This document shows positions 51,181 to 56,582 of a stretch of DNA of 56,582 bases, in pieces (within the stretch, counting starts at the first letter, position 1; each line of letters starts with the position of its first letter). The stretch is from Nemertoderma westbladi (taxonomy: Eukaryota; Xenacoelomorpha; Nemertodermatida; Nemertodermatidae). A program made the position numbers and the translations under genes. The notes below the pieces were generated by a model. That model was not told where the DNA came from, made no database searches, and was given only the letters and a program-made list of their open reading frames with translations. Location of the stretch: NCBI GenBank assembly GCA_032718475.1, contig JAUCBJ010007225.1, forward strand, positions 1 through 56,582. The letters run 5' to 3'.

Positions 51181-51747
51181 TAATTAAAATCTACACCAAA
51201 AAATAACACACTTGGGAAAGTACCGGACTTAATCATACAACTGTAAGATGTCAATTACATATTTAAATTAAATGGCGGTTTTCCATATCCTCCAAAATAA
51301 ATTACCTGATCAGAGTTGCCCGATCAGCTGTTCGGTTAGGCCTGTACCTGATACTAGTCCAGCAGTCTGCCTGTCAGCCTGTTCCAGTACTGCAGTAGGC
51401 CTAGTGCTGTAGAGACATGTACAGACTGACAGACTGTACATTGTACAGACAGACAGATGTATGCATTTACCGGCAATTACCGGGCACAGTGTAGAGTATA
51501 TTACCAATGTACTGATGTAGGCCTACTCAGCTACCGGTACTGTACTGCTGTAGAACTAACCAACTAACCGAAAAACTGGTACGATACCGGTCTGCTGAAT
51601 TATCATTGTACATTAATTCACCTACTGCTTACCGGTACAATCTCGTGTTAATTGTATATAAACATTATATATTATATAATTGATATATGGTTTATTGGTA
51701 TTTGGTATAAAAATTACTCGGCAATCACTTTAATAAAGAACCGTGAA

Positions 51748-52848
51748 ATGTCTTCACAACGAAACCGAAACGACAGAACCAACGATGTTGAAATACAAAG
51801 GAATAACAACCGTCGAAACAGCGTTACTACTAGGGCTACAAGACCAAATAACGGGTCTCCAAATCCGAAAATCGGTAAACCGTTGACCAGTACAGGTATA
51901 ACACCAACTCAATCGAAACGCGATGACGGGTACACTGAGATAGAAGTTGGCTGCTCTGGAACAAGCTGTGACATATTTATGATATGTATAGCCAAATCAG
52001 GAACAGACTTCGGACATGTTGACTTTCGCTGTGGACGTTGTATGGGAAAACAACTGACTCAGGTTAACAAAGATCTCGAGAAACATAAGTCTCTAACCGA
52101 TCAGCAATTCCTAGATTTCCAACAACAAATTGACAATCTCGAACATCGCATAAAGGAAGATACATACCTGGCAAGTGAAACAATAGCTTCTTTACAGAGT
52201 GATATTGAATATAAGTTAAAGGATATCGAATCTAACCAATCCGATATAAACTTGAAACTTAAAGAAACAACGGAGAAACCAGCCACTGTCCCATGTGGAC
52301 AACCAATGAACTACGCTGCGGCCCTGAAACAAAACAAAAATGAACCTTCCAATAATGTAGCTCTACTTGCTAGAATGCTGAAAGATGAGGAATCAGAACA
52401 AAATAAACGCAAGAGAAATCTTCTAGTAAGTGGAACTACACCTGCGGTCACTGATGATGAGACATTGATTGCTGATATAGCTAATTCAGTAAACGTTATT
52501 ATACTTAAACAAGACATAAAAACAAGAAGAGTTGGGAAACCAAAAAACAATGGAACACAGTCTATTGTTGTAACCTTGCCCATTGAAAAACGAATGGAAC
52601 TACTTAGAAGTGCTCGAAACTTAAGACAATCAGAACACTACCAAAATGTCTACATCACCCCTGACTACACGGCGTCAGAACGAAAACTACAGTATGAACT
52701 TCGCGAACAACGCCGGGCCAAACAATCTGCCGAACCTAATAAGAACTGGGTTATATACAGGGGAGCCATCAGTGACGCCGCAAAAATTTCATTACCTAGG
52801 CGCTCATCCAATCACCCATCTCCAACAGATGCAGAAACAATGGATTGA
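51748..52848 (+). CDS. LINE ORF1 protein
   Basis: 366 residues from ATG 51748 (G at -3); the frame is open from 51652. The N-terminus is basic and Asn/Arg-rich. A PHD-like Cys cluster follows (VGCSGTSCDIFMICI to RCGRCMGK), then a coiled-coil-prone stretch (LEKHKSLTDQQFLDFQQQID, LQSDIEYKLKDIESNQSDIN), then an RRM-like C-terminal part (RNLLVSGTTPAVTDDETLIA, IVVTLPIEKRMELLRSAR, NWVIYRGAIS). This is the expected order for CR1-type ORF1: a zinc module, trimerising coil, and RNA-binding domain. It ends in TGA followed by CTA, and the same frame continues into ORF2, so a readthrough product is possible. Confidence 0.85.
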   Translation: MSSQRNRNDRTNDVEIQRNNNRRNSVTTRATRPNNGSPNPKIGKPLTSTGITPTQSKRDDGYTEIEVGCSGTSCDIFMICIAKSGTDFGHVDFRCGRCMGKQLTQVNKDLEKHKSLTDQQFLDFQQQIDNLEHRIKEDTYLASETIASLQSDIEYKLKDIESNQSDINLKLKETTEKPATVPCGQPMNYAAALKQNKNEPSNNVALLARMLKDEESEQNKRKRNLLVSGTTPAVTDDETLIADIANSVNVIILKQDIKTRRVGKPKNNGTQSIVVTLPIEKRMELLRSARNLRQSEHYQNVYITPDYTASERKLQYELREQRRAKQSAEPNKNWVIYRGAISDAAKISLPRRSSNHPSPTDAETMD

Positions 52849-52851
52849 CTA
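52846..52851 (+). promoter_or_regulatory. UGA-CUA stop context between ORF1 and ORF2
   Basis: The single in-frame stop separating the two proteins is TGA followed by CTA. UGA CUA is the best-documented stop-readthrough context in animals and some viruses. Whether it works here is untested. Confidence 0.6.
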
Positions 52852-55800
52852 CCTAACATTCAAACCCAAACTCATAACCAAACTACAGAGCAAAATCACA
52901 ATCCGTCAATCTCAACTGACGACATACACCAAAATTCACCCCCTCCAAGCACCGGCACCCTGATATACCCATGGACTCCCATATTCGAAAAACCAGGAAT
53001 ACACATGCTACACCTCAATGTTAGAAGTTTATTACCAAAACTAACAGAACTGAAACTGATCCTACTATATACTCGAATACACATACTAACTGTATCTGAA
53101 ACGTGGTTGGATGACTCAGTATCTGACAAAGAAGTCGAAATCATAGGGTATAAAATTACCAGGAAGGATAGAAATGAGAATGGATGGGGAGGGGTTGCAA
53201 TATATACTAGAGACGATTTGGTATTTAATGCCTGCATTTCACTGAATCAAATGGATATTGAAGGGGTATTTGGAACTCTCATTATGCCCTACACCAAAGA
53301 AATCCTCATTGGATCGGTATATCGACCTCCAGAGTCATCTATAACTCAATTCTTCAAATCCTTAGAATCTTTTATTGGAACGGTATCTAACCATAAAGAA
53401 ATTTATATCCTTGGAGACGTCAATGCAGACATATCTAGTAATGACCGAAGCAATAAAAACATAGTTGACTCATTCTGTGCCTCTACTGGACTTAAACAAA
53501 TAATCAAGGACCCAACCCGTGTTACTGAGATATCTTCTACCATTATCGATCACATTTATACTTCAGCACTGGAAAATAAAGTTACAGCATCTGGAGTAAT
53601 AGAAGTCGGCATTAGTGATCATTACATCGTATATGTCACCAGGAAGAAAATTAAAAACCATAAATACATACCAAAAATAATCCGAGCTAGAACATACAGA
53701 GACTACTCCATACCAAAACTAAAGGAAATGATTGTGAACAATAGTAAAATTAATAACATTGGCAATATAAATGACGTGGATGAAGCCGTGGACATTCTAA
53801 ACTCTGAGATTTTAAATATCCTCAACACTATAGCACCGAAACGGGATATCAGAATCAAAACTCATACCGAACCCTGGCTAACTCCAAATCTTCTACACAC
53901 TATAACTATGAGGAATAAAGCCTTAACCACAGCAAGAAAATATCGCACTGAAGAAAATGAAACAAATTACAAGAGAATCAGGAATGACACCACCAAACTC
54001 ATAAAGGAAACTAAACAGACATACATACGAGAACAAATTAAGGAGAACAGAACTAACTCTAAACAATTATGGAAGACCCTCAAAAACCTCGGCTTACCAT
54101 CAAAGAAAGGCCAATCAAATGGACCACTTACAATCAATAATGGAACCGAACTAGTTTCTGACCCTAGACAAATAGCTGATGCGTTTAACGAATACTTCAC
54201 TGGTGTTGCTAATGAATTGGAAACCCAATTACCGCCACCTACAGGTCGCTTTGGTGAGGCTGCAGTTGCCAGATACTATGAATCTAAGGGAATAACTAAA
54301 GATAGCTTTACTCTAAAACAAACTGAAGAGGATGTGGTTTCTCGTATCTTATGCGACCTTAATCCCGATAAAAGTCCCGGCATTGATGGTATACCAGCAA
54401 AAATATATAAGGACTGTTCCACTGAGCTGACAAAAGCAATTACTCACATTATAAATATCTCCATAACAACATGTAAATTTCCCTCAGCTATGAAACTAGC
54501 CAAAGTGGCACCAATCTATAAAAGGGGCACACAAACTCAACGTGAAAACTTCAGACCAGTGTCTCTACTACCTATTCTCTCCAAGATTATAGAAAAAGTA
54601 ATCTACGATCAGATGTACCATTACTTGATATCAAACTCTATCATATCTGCACTTCAAAGTGCCTTTCGTAAAGGCTATTCAACGGAAACATGCTTGATAT
54701 TTATAGACACTGTCATCCGATCAGCAGCAGATGGTGGCCAGTTAACAGGGATGGTGTTAATAGACCTCAAGAAAGCTTATGATACGGTGAATCGCAACAT
54801 ACTATTGATGAAACTGAAATACATGGGCTTTGACAACAAAGCAATAGCGTGGCTTGAATCCTATCTATCAAGCAGATCCCAAGTTGTAACCATACAGGGG
54901 GTTGACTCAGATCAACGCACGCTGGATGACGGTTTACCACAAGGAACTCTCTTAGCGATCCTACTTTTCCTCTCACACACCAATGACTCGGACCAAGCCG
55001 TTGATTGCCCCACCCCGATGTTCGCAGACGACATATCGCACTTAGTCCCTGGCTCAGACTCAAGAACCATATCGGAATCACTAACACGGAATCTAGAATG
55101 CACCCAAGCATGGCTCATAGACAACCGCCTAACTCTCCATTTAGGTAAAACCGAAAGTATCCTATTTGGAACAGCACAACGTTTAGCCATAAACGAACCA
55201 CTAAATGTGACATGCAATGGGAAAGCAATAGCGAACAGGGACTCGGTCAACTACCTCGGTTGCAAATTAGATAAAACTCTAAACAGTGAATCGATGGTTG
55301 CAACAATAATAAAGAAAGGCAACTCTCGGTTAAAGTTCCTGTGGCGATTTGCCGGTGTACTAGACTACAATACACGCCGCCTACTATGCAATGCATTAAT
55401 ACAACCACTAATGGACTATGCATCACCAGTGTGGTTCCAATCTATTAGTATCCTATGGAGAAACAAACTGGAGGCCCTACAACGGAAATGTATCCGGTAT
55501 TGCCTGGGACTGGACAATCGCACCCACATCGACAATTCACACTTTCGAGAAATTAACTGGCTACCCATTAAACTACGAATTAAACAAAACCTGGCAACTA
55601 TCATGTACAAAACTCACCATAACGTCACCCCGAGCTATATACAGGAAATGGTGGACTTCTCCTCATCCACACGTGACACGCGCGCCCCCCAAACTAAAGC
55701 GGTCATCCCACAGAAAAACACCGCATTTGGCCAGCTCTCCTTTGACTATAAGGGCCCAGCGATCTGGAATAGCCTGCCGCGCCACGTAACCGAGTCAGTA

Positions 55801-55857
55801 TCTGTCGAGGCATTCAAACATGCAGTAAAATCGCATTACCTACGCTCGCTCGATTGA
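52849..55857 (+). CDS. LINE ORF2: endonuclease and reverse transcriptase
   Basis: Open for 1002 codons directly after the ORF1 stop in the same frame. The first ATG is at 53005 (950 residues). Endonuclease: MLHLNVRSLLPKL, TVSETWLDDSV, GWGGVAIYTRDD, LGDVNADISSND and VGISDHYIVYVT. RT: DKSPGIDGIPAKIYKDC, ENFRPVSLLPILSKIIEKV, LQSAFRKGYSTETCLIFI, LIDLKKAYDTVNRNILL, DDGLPQGTLLAILLF and MFADDISHLV (catalytic FADD). The C-terminal part has INWLPIKLRIKQNLAT and PAIWNSLPRHVTE. All catalytic blocks are present with no stop, so this copy looks intact. It nicks the target and copies its RNA there. CR1-group placement by motif memory. Confidence 0.9.
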   Translation, partial: LPNIQTQTHNQTTEQNHNPSISTDDIHQNSPPPSTGTLIYPWTPIFEKPGIHMLHLNVRSLLPKLTELKLILLYTRIHILTVSETWLDDSVSDKEVEIIGYKITRKDRNENGWGGVAIYTRDDLVFNACISLNQMDIEGVFGTLIMPYTKEILIGSVYRPPESSITQFFKSLESFIGTVSNHKEIYILGDVNADISSNDRSNKNIVDSFCASTGLKQIIKDPTRVTEISSTIIDHIYTSALENKVTASGVIEVGISDHYIVYVTRKKIKNHKYIPKIIRARTYRDYSIPKLKEMIVNNSKINNIGNINDVDEAVDILNSEILNILNTIAPKRDIRIKTHTEPWLTPNLLHTITMRNKALTTARKYRTEENETNYKRIRNDTTKLIKETKQTYIREQIKENRTNSKQLWKTLKNLGLPSKKGQSNGPLTINNGTELVSDPRQIADAFNEYFTGVANELETQLPPPTGRFGEAAVARYYESKGITKDSFTLKQTEEDVVSRILCDLNPDKSPGIDGIPAKIYKDCSTELTKAITHIINISITTCKFPSAMKLAKVAPIYKRGTQTQRENFRPVSLLPILSKIIEKVIYDQMYHYLISNSIISALQSAFRKGYSTETCLIFIDTVIRSAADGGQLTGMVLIDLKKAYDTVNRNILLMKLKYMGFDNKAIAWLESYLSSRSQVVTIQGVDSDQRTLDDGLPQGTLLAILLFLSHTNDSDQAVDCPTPMFADDISHLVPGSDSRTISESLTRNLECTQAWLIDNRLTLHLGKTESILFGTAQRLAINEPLNVTCNGKAIANRDSVNYLGCKLDKTLNSESMVATIIKKGNSRLKFLWRFAGVLDYNTRRLLCNALIQPLMDYASPVWFQSISILWRNKLEALQRKCIRYCLGLDNRTHIDNSHFREINWLPIKLRIKQNLATIMYKTHHNVTPSYIQEMVDFSSSTRDTRAPQTKAVIPQKNTAFGQLSFDYKGPAIWNSLPRHVTESVSVEAFKHAVKSHYLRSLD

Positions 55858-56582
55858 CAATTCACTGATTTTAATTATACTTTTTACTAATTATTAGCGT
55901 TTAATTTTTTTTATACTATTAATGATCTATTACATCTCAAAACTCTAAAATAACTAATCATAACAAGTTTTAATTTTTGTACAAAGCATCCCCATTTTTT
56001 ATTTTGCGAGAGATATTTAAGGGGAGAAATACTGATTTTAATTTTTACTGAAGCTACTACACTTCAATGGTAAATTTTACCAAATATTTTAATCTACGTA
56101 CGCACATGAGGATGGCTTTTTAAAAATTTTATGCATTAATGTAAATATTAATAAACTATTTTTTTTTTTTTAATACTTATCATAGTTCTAAAGAATGTAA
56201 TATTTTAATTATTCATGCACCTGAAACCTCATTTATTTATTTTTTTTATTGTTTTATACATGACGCCGAATCTTTATTATACTGTATAATTTACCCATTG
56301 AACTAACCACGGGGACCCTCTCGGAAACAAGGCTCGCCTTAAGGGGCTATCCCCGGTGCGCAATGTATTTATTATAAGCATTCTGATTGAGTAATAACTA
56401 TAATACATAATAACATTTTTATAGCGTCAAATTTATAATAACATAACTTCAGTTTCAGTTTTGATATTGTTCCTTATGTTCCTTATTGTTCCTTATGTAA
56501 TGTTTGTTGTTATTTAATAATTGTGTTATTTTAATGTTCCTTTTAATGTTATACTTTGAGCACCATTAAACCAATACCAATA
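55858..56582 (+). other. LINE 3' UTR, running to the window end
   Basis: AT-rich, with GGGGACCCTCTCGGAAACAA and TTAAGGGGCTATCCCCGG near 56310-56355. These resemble the GGACCC...TTTAGGGG... block of the LINE tail at 29850-29890. The last bases (ACCAATACCAATA) may start a short tail repeat. Confidence 0.6.

Overview
This is animal (metazoan) nuclear DNA, AT-rich, with few host genes and many transposable elements. The evidence is spliced host coding sequence, CR1/L2-type and RTE-like LINEs, Ty3/Gypsy and BEL/Pao LTR elements, tRNA-headed SINEs, piggyBac-type TTAA ends, MITEs and an Academ-like DNA transposon. The combination suggests a marine invertebrate, but nothing in the sequence fixes the species.

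Layout. 1-2277: mostly featureless, then the 3' half of a LINE ORF1-like pseudogene (minus strand). 2278-8712: a complete terminal-inverted-repeat DNA transposon of 6.4 kb. It is flanked by a perfect 3-bp duplication (TAA) and carries a 1222-codon gene with an XPG/FEN-like nuclease domain and a cysteine-rich CXC-like tail. It splits the ORF1-like pseudogene, whose other half lies at 8713-9100. 10531-10958: two palindromic MITEs.

11774-12127 and 32399-32788 appear to be two coding exons of one host gene encoding a 247-residue protein with a PH-like C-terminal domain. They are joined by a 20.3-kb GC-AG intron filled with nested elements. These are a minus-strand RTE-like LINE (A, 12826-21465), interrupted by a plus-strand copy (B), itself interrupted by a near-intact Ty3/Gypsy element (14446-19617; 186-bp LTRs, GTCGT duplication). 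Then come a BEL/Pao element (23351-28839, ATTAT duplication) that has lost reverse transcriptase, a LINE 3' end, and a piggyBac-type non-autonomous element (30027-31586) with internal 162-bp repeats. A MITE (32808-33190) sits just after the stop codon of the host gene.

33921-34187: a tRNA-headed SINE. 35815-44371: a minus-strand CR1/L2-group LINE with an intact-looking endonuclease-reverse transcriptase. It is preceded by about 42 tandem copies of a 123-bp unit, open in the same frame and arranged in a 16-unit higher-order repeat. 45050-46324: an uninterrupted minus-strand host gene of the C6orf136/DUF2358 family. 46360-51200: simple sequence, a SINE, a 1.14-kb palindrome and a compound inverted repeat with a tRNA-like head. 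51748 to the end: a plus-strand LINE whose ORF1 and ORF2 share one frame and are separated only by a UGA in the readthrough-prone context UGA-CUA.

Most genes here serve transposition. The only host genes I can support are the PH-like gene and the C6orf136-like gene. The strongest candidates for a lesser-known system are the Academ-like nuclease transposon, the LINE with the coding-phase 123-bp array, and the UGA-separated LINE.
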